From: a virus
IMG/VR virus record: IMGVR_UViG_3300031857_000254
Location: 1-53,562 of that record
Direction: 5' to 3' (one strand)
Length of the DNA stretch: 53,562 bases
The first letter of the stretch is position 1. Every line of letters begins with the position of its first letter. Below are positions 8,341-18,298 of the stretch, piece by piece. The notes under the pieces were generated by a model that was not told the DNA's origin, did not search any database, and saw only the letters and a program-made list of their open reading frames with translations. Position numbers and translations under genes: made by a program.

Positions 8341-9762
8341 ATGGCGATGACAATTCAGCAGGCGAAAATGAGAGCCATGCAGTTGCGGGCAGATAGGCCT
8401 GAGCTGCAGAACATGGCTGTTGACGATCTCATTGCGCAGGTCATGGCGACCGAAGGCATGGGCGCTCCGGGCGCTGGTGGTGGCGGACTCGCGGATATAT
8501 TCCAGCCAGCTACGGTTCTAACCCCGTCATCTCCAGCGCCTATGGCTGTTGCACGACTGCAAGCTCCGAAGCCTACCTCTCAGTTGGTTCCGGTTTCAAA
8601 TGCGCGCCGCGTTGATCCCACGGTACCAGTTGGGGCGACTGGCAGAACTTTAGTTGTAGACCCTCAGAGTGTGCCGCTTGCACCTTGGCAAGAAGAAATG
8701 ATTGCCGGAATGCAGGCTGGTAAGGGCACTGCTCAGCCAGATGCGCGTGAATCTGCGGTAGCTGCTGCGGCACCTGCTGCCCCTGCGGAGGAGGCTCCGG
8801 AAAAACCAAAATACGCATCACGTTTTAGGCCACAGTTTGAGCAGGCAAAAGCTGAGCTTGATCAGCTGAAGGCGACTGTGCCAGCGGGTGCCGCAACTCC
8901 TCCTGAACTGGCGTCTAAGATAACAAACCTATCCGGGGTGGTTACTCGTCTGCAGGGGCTCGTCGCAGCTGAAGAGGGCGCTGTTGTCGATGTTGATCGC
9001 GCAGCTCTATTGGAGCGGCAGGCGGCGCGTCTTGGCCGTGAAGAAGAGCTGGTTGAGAAGGCACGTAAGCGCGCTCCGTTTGATGCGCTGATTGCTGGAG
9101 GCGCTGCACTTGCAGGCGCGAGGCCCGGTGAGAGCTTCGGCTCTGCCTTGGCTCGCGGGCTGCAGGCTGGATCTGAAAAATATACTGGTGCGCGTGATGC
9201 GCGTGAAGCAGCTCTTCGTGGCATTGAAGAGAAGCGTGACGCGTATGCTCTGCAGAAGATGGATGCGCTTCAGGCCGCCCGTGACAAAGCGATTGCCCTG
9301 AGCGATGCTGGCGTTAAGTTGACCCAAGAAGGTTACGCGATGTCGAAATTAAGTAATGACGATATTGTCGCATTATCTACTAGGGACGATGTTATTAGTC
9401 AGGCCAAGTCAGCGGCCTCTGAAGCTAAGACCAAGGCTGATACTGCTGAGGAAACTATTCGGTCCGAGAATGATCTCAGGGCAGCTCAGGCCGCGTATTA
9501 CAGACTGGGCGGAGGTCGCGGAAGCAGTGGCGGCAGTGGCGATAAACCCATGACGCAGAATCAGATCCAGACAAAGATCGGCGATCTTAGCAAGGAGCGT
9601 CGCGGCTTGATGATTGAACTTAACAGCGCTACGACTGTAGGCGCTGAGAAGGCGGCTATTAAACTGGCAATAGCATACATAGATAGGGAGCTGGGAGAGT
9701 TAAGAGGGACACGTCCTCCCGCTGGCACGACTGGTAAAGTTCTTAAAAAAGAAAAAATCTAA
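8341..9762 (+). CDS. Coiled-coil internal virion protein
   Basis: A 473-residue protein with an N-terminal helix (MAMTIQQAKMRAMQLRADRPELQ), a Gly/Pro-rich linker, and long charged helices from about residue 155 to 440 that are likely coiled coils (QFEQAKAELDQLK, AALLERQAARLGREEELVEKA, AREAALRGIEEKRDAYALQKM). A central hydrophobic Gly/Ala patch (ALIAGGAALAGARPG) lies near 245. It starts one base after the previous gene. The next gene follows after 20 bases with a good AGGAG. The location between other ejection-type genes suggests a DNA-delivery component. No enzymatic motif is seen. Confidence 0.62.
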   Translation: MAMTIQQAKMRAMQLRADRPELQNMAVDDLIAQVMATEGMGAPGAGGGGLADIFQPATVLTPSSPAPMAVARLQAPKPTSQLVPVSNARRVDPTVPVGATGRTLVVDPQSVPLAPWQEEMIAGMQAGKGTAQPDARESAVAAAAPAAPAEEAPEKPKYASRFRPQFEQAKAELDQLKATVPAGAATPPELASKITNLSGVVTRLQGLVAAEEGAVVDVDRAALLERQAARLGREEELVEKARKRAPFDALIAGGAALAGARPGESFGSALARGLQAGSEKYTGARDAREAALRGIEEKRDAYALQKMDALQAARDKAIALSDAGVKLTQEGYAMSKLSNDDIVALSTRDDVISQAKSAASEAKTKADTAEETIRSENDLRAAQAAYYRLGGGRGSSGGSGDKPMTQNQIQTKIGDLSKERRGLMIELNSATTVGAEKAAIKLAIAYIDRELGELRGTRPPAGTTGKVLKKEKI

Positions 9763-9782
9763 TAGTGCGATAGGAGCGCTAC

Positions 9783-12700
9783 ATGGCAAACTATCGGTAC
9801 ACATATGAATCCGGCGGATACCGCTACGTAATCGAAGCCCCTGACGGAGCTACGCCAGCTGACCTTCAAGCAATCGTTGACGGTGCCGGGCGGGCGGCTG
9901 CTCTGCCACCGCCTGCTGCAAAGCCGAAGCCGAAGCCGAAGAAGAAAGAAGACGAGTCGTTTCTTAGCGATGTTGGCGCAAGGTTTAAGGGTGGCATCGG
10001 AAGCCTCGTGTCCGAGCTTGGCTTAACATTCAAGCAGGCAGCAAATCTTACTAAATCAGTTCCTGTTATTGGCGAGATAGATAGACAGGTAGACGCGCTA
10101 CTTGGGGATTACCTTCGGAAATCCGGTGAGGGAATTAAGACTAGGGCTGAGGCTGAACTATCTGAGGCGAGCCTTGAAAATCAGGCTAGGCAGCAGAGAG
10201 AAATAGCTCAATCCGATCCCGGCATGGGTTCTAAAATTTACTCTGGGATTGGCAGATATTTGGCAGCGCCTCCAAGTACTAGTACGAAAATATTTAGTCC
10301 AATAGATTACGCCATCAACGCATTCGCCCGTAACTTATTGCCTCAAACGCCGAAAGAGGCTGCTACTCAAATAGCTACAGTTCAAACGGCAGTTGATACG
10401 CCGCGAAGTCTTGCTGAAACTACAGCGTCAATGTTGCCTGCCACGCTTGCTACGGTCATTCCGGGTAAACTCGTTCAGTCCGGTGCTCGCGCAATACTGC
10501 CGCGCTTAGGGGCTGAGGTTTCTGAAGCGGCACTCAACAAAGTGGTTAGGCGCGGCGTTGTTGGTTCTGGTGCCACAATAAACGCAGCTAGTGCTGGTAG
10601 CCAAGCCTACGAAGATGTGCTTGCCAAAGGCGGAACCCAAGAAGAGGCTGACCGTGCATTCCAGATAGCATTTTCTGGCGCAGCAGCTACGTCTGCCGTC
10701 GCGGCAAAAATACCGGGCCTTGAGCAGCGAGTATTCGCCGGTCAACCAGTGCGGGAAGGTATCCTCCGTTCTGCGGGTCGAGCGGCTATTGGCGAGGCTC
10801 CGCAGGAGTTTGTTGAAGAAGCTGGATCTAAGCTGGCAACAAACATCGCCAAGCTCGGAACCGCAGCGGAAGTGCCTATCGGCGAAGATGTTATGTCCTC
10901 CGGCGCTCTGGGCGCAATCGGTGGAGCGACAATCGCAGCCCCTATCGGCGGTCTTCAGGGTGTGTTCTCTGGGCGTGACACGGGGCCAACCGCTCCAACG
11001 TCCGGTGCTGCACAAGCTCCTCGCACTCCACCGCCTCCTCCGCCTCCGCCACCGCCACCAGCAGACATGGAGGCCCTTGCTAAAGCTCTTGGCCCTGTCG
11101 GCGGCAAAGTCATTCTTCAGGAACCAACCGGGCCGCAGGAATATACATTCCAAGGCTTCGATGAAGACGGCGGCGTTGTCCTCGCGGATGCTGACGGCGT
11201 AGTATTCTCTGAAGATCCAGATCAGATTCAGGCTGCGATCAAAGCTGGCGTCGCTGAGCCTGAAAGCGGCTTGGGCGGCATGGCCTTTGGCATGGATATT
11301 ACAGAGGGTCTGGATGATGTGTTTGCTCCACCGCCTCCTCCACCACCACCGCCTACTGCACCTACTGAGAAACCGAAGTTTACCATTGAAACGGCGGAAG
11401 AAGAAGCGGCGCGGGAAGCTAAGGCCGCAATCAAGTCTGGTGCTGTAGCACCACCGGTATTTTCTCCGGATGTGGCCCCACCGATATTTTCACCGCCTGC
11501 TGGGAAGCCGAAGTTCACCATCGAGATGCCTCCTCCTTCGCCAATGAATGCGCAGGGCAAGTCTCAGGTTGGCAAGGTAATCTTTGACCAAGAAAATGGC
11601 GTCGGTCAGGTTCCGTTGAACCAGAACGTGAAGTATCGCGGCTTCACAGCCATGATGCGTCCATCAAAGTTCCTTGAGCTGGCTGCTGATCTTGAAAAGC
11701 CAAAGCAGTCGAGTCTCGATTACATCCGGCAATCCGTAGAAGAAGGTAAGGGCGTTGGATCGCCATTCCTGAATCTGGATTTTGAAACGGGTAAGGTCAA
11801 GAGCCATGATGGTCGTCACCGGATGATGGTCATTCAGGAAAAGAATGGGGACGTTCCTGTCCCGGTTCACATCTTTGGTAAAGGCGAACAGCGCGCAAGG
11901 TCGCTCGATGAAGGCAAGATCAACTCGTTTGCTTCGAGCATGACTGGTGAAGACGGTAGGCAGTCTACGGACAATTTCTCAGAAGCGTTTCTGGATGAGG
12001 CCGCTGTGCCTGTGTCTGCGCCTGCACCTGTACAAGAACCTGTACAAGAGCCTGAGCTCCCGCCGCCACCACCAGAGCGTGTCCGCACCGTAACCACTCC
12101 CGGTGGATCGAAAGTAAAAACTGCCTTCGAGGTCGTGGATGCAGCCAATCTGACAGCGGCTACAGGCGACCTGCAGAACCGCGACCGCAGCCGATCTTCC
12201 ACTGACCTGCAGGTTCAGGACATCTTCGCTAAGTTTGACCCTGAGCGCCTTGGTGAGAGCCTTGAGAGCGACCGTGGTTCTCCGATTGTTGGCCCAGACA
12301 ATGTGGTCGAGAGCGGCAACGGTCGCGTCTTGGCGATTAACAAAGTGTACGACGAGTCTCCTGAGAAGGCTGATGCCTATCGTAAGTTCATTGAAGATCA
12401 GGGCTTCGACATATCTGGTCTTGATCGTCCAGTTCTGGTGCGCCGCCGTATTGACCGGATGACGCCGGAGGAGCGCTCGAAGTTCGTGCGCGAAAGCAAC
12501 ATGGACACGAAGCTGCAGCTCAGCACCAGCGAGAAAGCTCAGACTGACGCAGCGTCTTTGACCCCAGATGTCATGAGCCTCATGGCGTCTCCTGATGTCA
12601 ATGCTTCAACCAATCAGGGATTTGTGCGTGCGTTCCTGTCGAAGCTGCCAACGCAAGAGCAGGCTGCGTTCCTTGATAAAGATGGTCGGTTGTCAGCTGA

Positions 12701-15275
12701 AGGCACTCGCCGCCTTCGCACCGCTGTTAAATCATCGGCATACGGTGATGCTGACCTGATCAACACCCTTGATGAATCTCAGGACAATAACATCAAGAGC
12801 ATTGGTGGTGCGCTTGAGGATGCTGCCCCGGCATGGCGTCGTATGCTCGATGCAATCAAAGAGGGTGATGTCGAGCCAGAAATGGACACGACCAAGCAGC
12901 TTGTTGAAGCGGCAAAGATTGTTCGCGATGTCCGCAACAAGGGCATGAAGATTGGCGACTTCCTAAGCCAGCAGGACGCATTCAATCCGTTGAATCCTGT
13001 GACGGAGCGGTTCATTCGTTCGTTCTATAATGAAACCTTGGGTCGCGCAGCTGGCCGCGAAGCCATTGCTGACGTGCTTGAAAAGTATGCGCGCCGGGCT
13101 TCTGAGCAGACAACGAGCGAGGGCTTGTTTGAGAGCGATTCAATGTCGCCCGTTGAAATCCTTGACGGCATCTTGGACGAACGCGGCAGTGGCGCTGGGC
13201 AGTCCAATATGTTTGCCAGCATCCAGCCGATCTCGCCAAAGCGTCGAGAGGAGATACTCGATGAGGCCCGCAGGGTTCCGTCATTGTCCCGTGGCGTTAC
13301 CAAGCTCATGAAGCTGTGGGCTGACGGCAAGATAAATGCCAATGAGTTTGCTTTTGAGGTAGCGTCGTACTCTAACTTCATTGAAGACATGAAGAACTGG
13401 AAGCGCTGGGAAGATCTTGGTAAGCTGAAGGTTCGTGGCCCTGACAGGATCAGGTCGGTTCTCCTTGAGCAGAAGCGCAAAGGCAACATATCTGAAGAGG
13501 AAGCTAATTTTGCAGAGTGGTTCATTCTGCGCAATGAAAACCTGCTTAATGATCTTGGCATTTCTGTAGTAAAGCAGCCTAAGGATAGTAGTTTCTTAGG
13601 AGAATATGATCCGCTTTCCCGTGTCATGCGCTTGATTAAAGGCCGGGCTAACGATGGCACGACGGTCCATGAAATCATGCACCACCTTGAGCGCATGATG
13701 CCGCAGGATATTCGTGCAGCAATCAAGCGGGCTTGGGCGAAGGAGCTGAATGAAGTTGAGGTGCTTTCTTACGATGGCAAGAATGAAAACGATACCCTGT
13801 TTTTCCAAGCCATCCGTGCGTTCCATAACCAAGAGCAGATTAAGCTAAAGGATAAATACTATAGCCCTAGCTCGGCATTCAAGTTTGCGACGGGGCTGAT
13901 TTCGTCTGGGAAAGTTGACGGACGCCTCTACCAATATGTGAACCCGTCAGAGTTCTGGGCCGTCAACGCCACTGAAATTTTGCAGGGCCGGTATGATGTG
14001 CAGGGTTCGCTGCTTGGACGCCTGAAGAATTGGCTGCGTGAGCTTTCGATAAAGATCAAGGGTCTCTTCAAGCTGGATTCAAACGCGCCAATCATCAAGG
14101 CGCTGGATAGCTTGGCGAAGAGCGATGGTAAGTTTGTTTCTAACCAGATGCTCGAAGACAAGGCTTTTGAATATGCCAACATACGCGACTCTAAGCCTGT
14201 AACTGCCATTGCAGCAGCGGCGGCATTGGCTTCATCGCCAGCAAGTGCGACTATTAACGATACCCCGATTGCGCCGAACAGCGCTCTCTACAAAACGCTT
14301 GAAAGTGGTGACACGAAGAAGGCCATTGAGTTAATCCAGAAGAGCAGCAAGAACCCAGACGCACGGAAAATGGCCGCCATTCTAGCCTTGAACGGCGTTG
14401 GTGATCAGAAGACGGTTATCCTTGATCCGGTCAACGACTATGACAAAGCGATAGCTACGCTCTCAAAGAACGGAGCTGACGAAGATTCCATTTATCTTGT
14501 GACTATCGGTGACGTTCGCGGCATGGTTCTTTCGACGCCAAAAGATAAGAACATCTACCTTATAAAGAACAAATACCAAGCAGCGAACGGTGTTAATGAG
14601 CAGACGTTCCTGCATGAAGCGATCCACGCTTACGTGAAGGCGCGTTGGTCAAGCGTTGGAGTTTACAATGAACGCAATCGTGAGCCTCTGGAAGATCGCG
14701 GTTTATACAATGAAGATGTCGCGGCAGAGGTCCAGAAATTTAATAACATGTGGCGCAAATTCGGTAATGTTATTAAGAAAGAATACGAGGGTGGCGCAGG
14801 CATCCCCAGTACCGTTATAAGCGCAGCGGAATCTCCGAATGAAGCGCTGGCATACCTGCTGACCAATAAGGATATTCAGGATTTCGCTAAGCGTGTCGTG
14901 AAGGATGGCAGCGGTTACCGTCTCATGAGTGAGAAGGAAGCTGGTAAGCGGTCATGGTGGGATGACTTTGTGGATATGATCCGCAAGATATTCGGCATGG
15001 GCCCGGCGCGAGATCAGTTCTTCAACGACTTCCTAGACGCTGCTAATAGCGTAATAGCGGCGGGTGACAAGGCGAAGGCCGACTTCCGCGTAGCTGCAGT
15101 AAACGAAGAATCGGTTTCACCTGAGAAGGTAACAAACAACAAGCAGGCTGTTCAGGCTCTGATTAATGGGACGCCTAAGCAGATGCGGAATGCGGTTGCC
15201 AAAGCGCAGAAACCCAACGATAAGATCATCAAAGAAGGCGCTGACTTGCAGAAAGAAAACCGAGGGTGTGACTGA
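9783..15275 (+). CDS. Large polyvalent ejection protein: ParB-like, DdrB-ParB-like and two metallopeptidase motifs
   Basis: An 1830-residue multidomain protein. Residues about 1-35 form a small N-terminal module. About 340-640 contain several poly-proline linkers. A ParB-like segment near 620-700 has a DGRHRM motif at about 676. From about 784 to 1110 the sequence follows the DdrB-like ParB pattern (LQNRDRSRSSTDLQVQ, SGNGRVLAI near 844, then RFIRSFYNE), which is typical of phage large polyvalent proteins. Two zinc-protease motifs follow: HEIMH at 1296-1300 and HEAIH at 1611-1615. Such proteins are known to be delivered with DNA to act on host defences or DNA. Here the delivery role is inferred from position among internal virion genes. 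The stop overlaps the next start (TGATG), so the next protein is probably a partner. Confidence 0.82.
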   Translation: MANYRYTYESGGYRYVIEAPDGATPADLQAIVDGAGRAAALPPPAAKPKPKPKKKEDESFLSDVGARFKGGIGSLVSELGLTFKQAANLTKSVPVIGEIDRQVDALLGDYLRKSGEGIKTRAEAELSEASLENQARQQREIAQSDPGMGSKIYSGIGRYLAAPPSTSTKIFSPIDYAINAFARNLLPQTPKEAATQIATVQTAVDTPRSLAETTASMLPATLATVIPGKLVQSGARAILPRLGAEVSEAALNKVVRRGVVGSGATINAASAGSQAYEDVLAKGGTQEEADRAFQIAFSGAAATSAVAAKIPGLEQRVFAGQPVREGILRSAGRAAIGEAPQEFVEEAGSKLATNIAKLGTAAEVPIGEDVMSSGALGAIGGATIAAPIGGLQGVFSGRDTGPTAPTSGAAQAPRTPPPPPPPPPPPADMEALAKALGPVGGKVILQEPTGPQEYTFQGFDEDGGVVLADADGVVFSEDPDQIQAAIKAGVAEPESGLGGMAFGMDITEGLDDVFAPPPPPPPPPTAPTEKPKFTIETAEEEAAREAKAAIKSGAVAPPVFSPDVAPPIFSPPAGKPKFTIEMPPPSPMNAQGKSQVGKVIFDQENGVGQVPLNQNVKYRGFTAMMRPSKFLELAADLEKPKQSSLDYIRQSVEEGKGVGSPFLNLDFETGKVKSHDGRHRMMVIQEKNGDVPVPVHIFGKGEQRARSLDEGKINSFASSMTGEDGRQSTDNFSEAFLDEAAVPVSAPAPVQEPVQEPELPPPPPERVRTVTTPGGSKVKTAFEVVDAANLTAATGDLQNRDRSRSSTDLQVQDIFAKFDPERLGESLESDRGSPIVGPDNVVESGNGRVLAINKVYDESPEKADAYRKFIEDQGFDISGLDRPVLVRRRIDRMTPEERSKFVRESNMDTKLQLSTSEKAQTDAASLTPDVMSLMASPDVNASTNQGFVRAFLSKLPTQEQAAFLDKDGRLSAEGTRRLRTAVKSSAYGDADLINTLDESQDNNIKSIGGALEDAAPAWRRMLDAIKEGDVEPEMDTTKQLVEAAKIVRDVRNKGMKIGDFLSQQDAFNPLNPVTERFIRSFYNETLGRAAGREAIADVLEKYARRASEQTTSEGLFESDSMSPVEILDGILDERGSGAGQSNMFASIQPISPKRREEILDEARRVPSLSRGVTKLMKLWADGKINANEFAFEVASYSNFIEDMKNWKRWEDLGKLKVRGPDRIRSVLLEQKRKGNISEEEANFAEWFILRNENLLNDLGISVVKQPKDSSFLGEYDPLSRVMRLIKGRANDGTTVHEIMHHLERMMPQDIRAAIKRAWAKELNEVEVLSYDGKNENDTLFFQAIRAFHNQEQIKLKDKYYSPSSAFKFATGLISSGKVDGRLYQYVNPSEFWAVNATEILQGRYDVQGSLLGRLKNWLRELSIKIKGLFKLDSNAPIIKALDSLAKSDGKFVSNQMLEDKAFEYANIRDSKPVTAIAAAAALASSPASATINDTPIAPNSALYKTLESGDTKKAIELIQKSSKNPDARKMAAILALNGVGDQKTVILDPVNDYDKAIATLSKNGADEDSIYLVTIGDVRGMVLSTPKDKNIYLIKNKYQAANGVNEQTFLHEAIHAYVKARWSSVGVYNERNREPLEDRGLYNEDVAAEVQKFNNMWRKFGNVIKKEYEGGAGIPSTVISAAESPNEALAYLLTNKDIQDFAKRVVKDGSGYRLMSEKEAGKRSWWDDFVDMIRKIFGMGPARDQFFNDFLDAANSVIAAGDKAKADFRVAAVNEESVSPEKVTNNKQAVQALINGTPKQMRNAVAKAQKPNDKIIKEGADLQKENRGCD

Positions 15276-18200
15276 TGATAGGATCTAACTGCTCCCTTGA
15301 TATTGCTGATGTTGCTCTGGACAATCCTCCGGAGGCTCCGGTCTTTTTGGACCCCGTGCAAAACATTGGGGCCTTTTCGTCGTGGCTGCGTCCAGCGACT
15401 GCCGTTGCCCGGAAAAGCAAGTTCTTTGCCCGCATGCACAAGGCAACGAACGACAAGATCAAGATGCGCAACCTTCTCATGGCTGACTTTGAAGGGCTGC
15501 TGCATGAAGTGAACCAGCTGCCGAAGGAATCCAAGCAGAAGCTCAACGCGGTTTTCGAGTATCTCCGCCTGTCAAGGACACCTGTCCGCGACACTGGGCG
15601 TAACTTTTCCCTCAAGACCCGTGAACTTCGGCGCGAAGGTGCGGACGGGATCGAGCGACGCGTCGCTCCTGAACTATCGAAGCCCGGCGAAATACTGAAG
15701 CTGGATGCAAATGAAACCCGCCTGCTACATGAGGTGCGGGATTATCTGGATAGTCGCTTTACGCTGGATGCCAAATCGCGACTGGCTGCGCTTGGTTACG
15801 ATGGTGAATACAGCCGTGAAGGTATTGAAAAGGGTGTTGAGGACGAGGAGTTCCGCGACGAACTTCTCCGCCTGTTCGATGCCATTGAGTCGCAGCGTCT
15901 GATATCTTACATCCCGTTCATGCGCTCAGGTGATACGCGCATCATGGTCTATGGCCCCGATGGCACGATAGACAGTGGCGCTTTCTTCATGCTGGACAGC
16001 CTTCAGTGGCTGAAGAATATGGTGGGACCGAAGGCTGCCAAGCTGATTCCAGATCCGGGCATCAACAAAAAGATTGCTGAGATTCAAAAGAAGTACCCAT
16101 CCAGTGAAGGATACAAGGTGGTCGTGAGTCGCCGCGCTGCCGACGTGAATGAGCGCCTGACTATCGACGACTTATCCGGCTTGGATAAGCTGCTGAACTT
16201 GATGGATGCCAACGCTGGCAAGATCATCAAGAATTACTTCGACCGGACTATGGGCGGCATGTTCTCTCAGGATACCGTTGGTGAACTCAGCGCAGCAAAC
16301 GCAGAGCAGGTTGCGCGTGGCGTAATTGCTGATCTCCCGAAGAGCGTGCGCTCCGTCCTGATGGAAGATCTGATCTCCAGCTACATGAAGCAATCCCGCG
16401 ACATTCCGGGTTATGATACGAACTTCACGGATCGGCTGCTCGATTACAATCGCATCGTGGCATCGACGGTTTCTCACCGGATGTATCGTGAGGAATACTC
16501 CGAGGCGTTTGATGATCTGAAGCGCAACGTAAGCGATGCTGAGCGTGAATATGCTGAGGGCTGGGACGAATACGTAGATAGCCCTGAGCATGGTATATTT
16601 CGCGCTCTCCGGACGATTGGCTTTTTTAACTCTATGTGGGGAAGCATTGCGTCATCATCGGTGAACGCCATGTCTGTCTGGACAGTCACTGCCCCACAGA
16701 TGACGATCATGAAGGGTTCGGCTGGTCTTGATATTTATAAGATGTCAGCTCAGGTCATCGCCGGATTCCGTGGTCAGGTTGGCTATGGAATGCACGTTGA
16801 TCCATACGCGATACCGGGCCTGACCGACGAAGAGCGCGACGCTCTCGTTCTTGCGAACAAGCGTGGAACCGTCCGGGCCCAGATGAACCCAGAGCTTATG
16901 GGTGTTGAAACCGAAATCATGGCGTCTCGCGGCGGCGGTATTAGGCAGGCGGCACAGCGATACTTCCAGTACGGATCGAGCGTCATCTCTGTCACTGAAG
17001 AGATGAACAAGGCGGCTGCGTTCATTGTGGCGTATCGCTATGCCAAAGATCAAAAAGCTCTGAAGAACTGGCAGGAAGCCTACAAGGACAACGAGCGCGC
17101 CAAGATAATCATGGATGAGGGCTCCGATCCCTTCGACGTTGCTGAATTTATGGTTGAGACAGCGACGTTCATGGGCGGTCAGATCGAGAAGCCGCCCGTC
17201 ATGCGTGGTGCTGGCGGCGTGCTGCTACAGTTTTCCCAGTATGCTCTGCAGACTATGTTCTTATTGTCTGAGAATCTCCGCAAGCAGGGCCCGCGTGGTA
17301 AGATAGCTGCCATGTTCACGATCATGACGATGTGGACTGTGGCTGGCCTGTTGTTTGCTATTCCATTTGGCGACGATGCGATCAATATCTTCCAGTATAT
17401 TTATAACAAGCTCAACGGGAAAAAATTAGACATGCGCACTGAGGCGCAGATGATGCTGGCCGAGATGTTTGGCGGCGACGAAGATGCGCGCCGGGATGCA
17501 GAAGCAATCTTCCGTGGGCCGTCACGGGCATTTGGTTTGAATATCAGTGAGCGTATTGGATTCACGTCCATCATCCCTGAATTTGAAGACGGTCTCAGTA
17601 TCGTTCCGGCTATCTCAACCAGCGTCCTGAAGATCTCAGAGTACCTTGATCGTCGCGCATCTGGGGTGCAGCCGATTGGCGCTTATGTGGCAGCTGTATC
17701 GCCGTTCATTGGTAAAGGGCCGTCGGATCTCTTAAAGGGCTTCGTGCAGTATCCGCAGGAGGGCGTCAGGACGCGCTACGGTACGCTTGTAAAACCAGCT
17801 GAGGAAATGGGTTTCTTTGAAGAGCAGCTCCCTCGCGCCGGGGGTTTTCAAACAACTGATATTGCGCGCCGGCAGCAGGCGAGGCAGGCAGTAAAGAATC
17901 TTAATGAGTCCACTCGTGACGCAGAGCGGAGAAATACATTGCGTCTTGGCAAGCTACTGGCTGATGCAGTCAAAGCTGACAAGGCTGGCAAAAAGGCTGA
18001 AGCAGAAAAGATCCGCATGCAATTCGATAGGGAAATACGCAAGATTTCCAGTGAGTATTCAGCTGAAATCCAAGCTGGTAATATGGAAGACGCCATCAAG
18101 CCGCCGTCAGATCAGACTCTTAAAAACGCCATGATGTCGGAGCTATACCCGGGCATGAAGCTCGACAGAGTGGGTAAGCTGAAGCGTCAGGCAGTTGAAG

Positions 18201-18298
18201 ATATTTACCAGACGATTATGGTTGAGGATCAAGAAGACGAATCCGAAGATGGCGAGTATGAAGCGGAGGGCGGGATTGAACCCGCCCTACCCCAGTAA
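15275..18298 (+). CDS. PLxRFG-like large polyvalent protein partner
   Basis: A 1007-residue helical protein. Residues 213-219 (IPFMRSG, followed by DTRIMVYGPDG) look like a divergent PLxRFG motif. The downstream order also fits that family: a helical DSLQWLKNMVG and EIQKKYP region, a DIPGYDTNFTDRLLDYNRIVA segment near 375-395, and an S-VNAMSVWTVTAPQM stretch near 465. A Trp/Gly-containing hydrophobic segment (TIMTMWTVAGLLFAIPFGD) near 685 could be membrane-active. The C-terminus is a charged coiled coil. In related phages this module is often the C-terminal end of one giant protein. Here it is a separate gene coupled to the 1830-residue one. The gene ends one base before a convergent gene. 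Confidence 0.75.
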   Translation: MIGSNCSLDIADVALDNPPEAPVFLDPVQNIGAFSSWLRPATAVARKSKFFARMHKATNDKIKMRNLLMADFEGLLHEVNQLPKESKQKLNAVFEYLRLSRTPVRDTGRNFSLKTRELRREGADGIERRVAPELSKPGEILKLDANETRLLHEVRDYLDSRFTLDAKSRLAALGYDGEYSREGIEKGVEDEEFRDELLRLFDAIESQRLISYIPFMRSGDTRIMVYGPDGTIDSGAFFMLDSLQWLKNMVGPKAAKLIPDPGINKKIAEIQKKYPSSEGYKVVVSRRAADVNERLTIDDLSGLDKLLNLMDANAGKIIKNYFDRTMGGMFSQDTVGELSAANAEQVARGVIADLPKSVRSVLMEDLISSYMKQSRDIPGYDTNFTDRLLDYNRIVASTVSHRMYREEYSEAFDDLKRNVSDAEREYAEGWDEYVDSPEHGIFRALRTIGFFNSMWGSIASSSVNAMSVWTVTAPQMTIMKGSAGLDIYKMSAQVIAGFRGQVGYGMHVDPYAIPGLTDEERDALVLANKRGTVRAQMNPELMGVETEIMASRGGGIRQAAQRYFQYGSSVISVTEEMNKAAAFIVAYRYAKDQKALKNWQEAYKDNERAKIIMDEGSDPFDVAEFMVETATFMGGQIEKPPVMRGAGGVLLQFSQYALQTMFLLSENLRKQGPRGKIAAMFTIMTMWTVAGLLFAIPFGDDAINIFQYIYNKLNGKKLDMRTEAQMMLAEMFGGDEDARRDAEAIFRGPSRAFGLNISERIGFTSIIPEFEDGLSIVPAISTSVLKISEYLDRRASGVQPIGAYVAAVSPFIGKGPSDLLKGFVQYPQEGVRTRYGTLVKPAEEMGFFEEQLPRAGGFQTTDIARRQQARQAVKNLNESTRDAERRNTLRLGKLLADAVKADKAGKKAEAEKIRMQFDREIRKISSEYSAEIQAGNMEDAIKPPSDQTLKNAMMSELYPGMKLDRVGKLKRQAVEDIYQTIMVEDQEDESEDGEYEAEGGIEPALPQ
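18268..18287. terminator. Hairpin at the convergent gene junction
   Basis: A perfect 7-bp stem (GGGCGGG / CCCGCCC) with a 6-base loop lies in the last codons of the rightward gene, 11 bases before the two convergent stops. No T-run follows on either strand, so it is not a standard intrinsic terminator. It may slow or stop polymerases arriving from both sides, or protect transcript ends. Confidence 0.4.

Noticed and set aside
18268-18298. tRNA 3' end or attachment site at the convergent junction
   Set aside because: The minus strand shows a TTCAATC-like loop, but the stem spacing does not fit a T-arm and no acceptor or anticodon arms are present. There is also no integrase.
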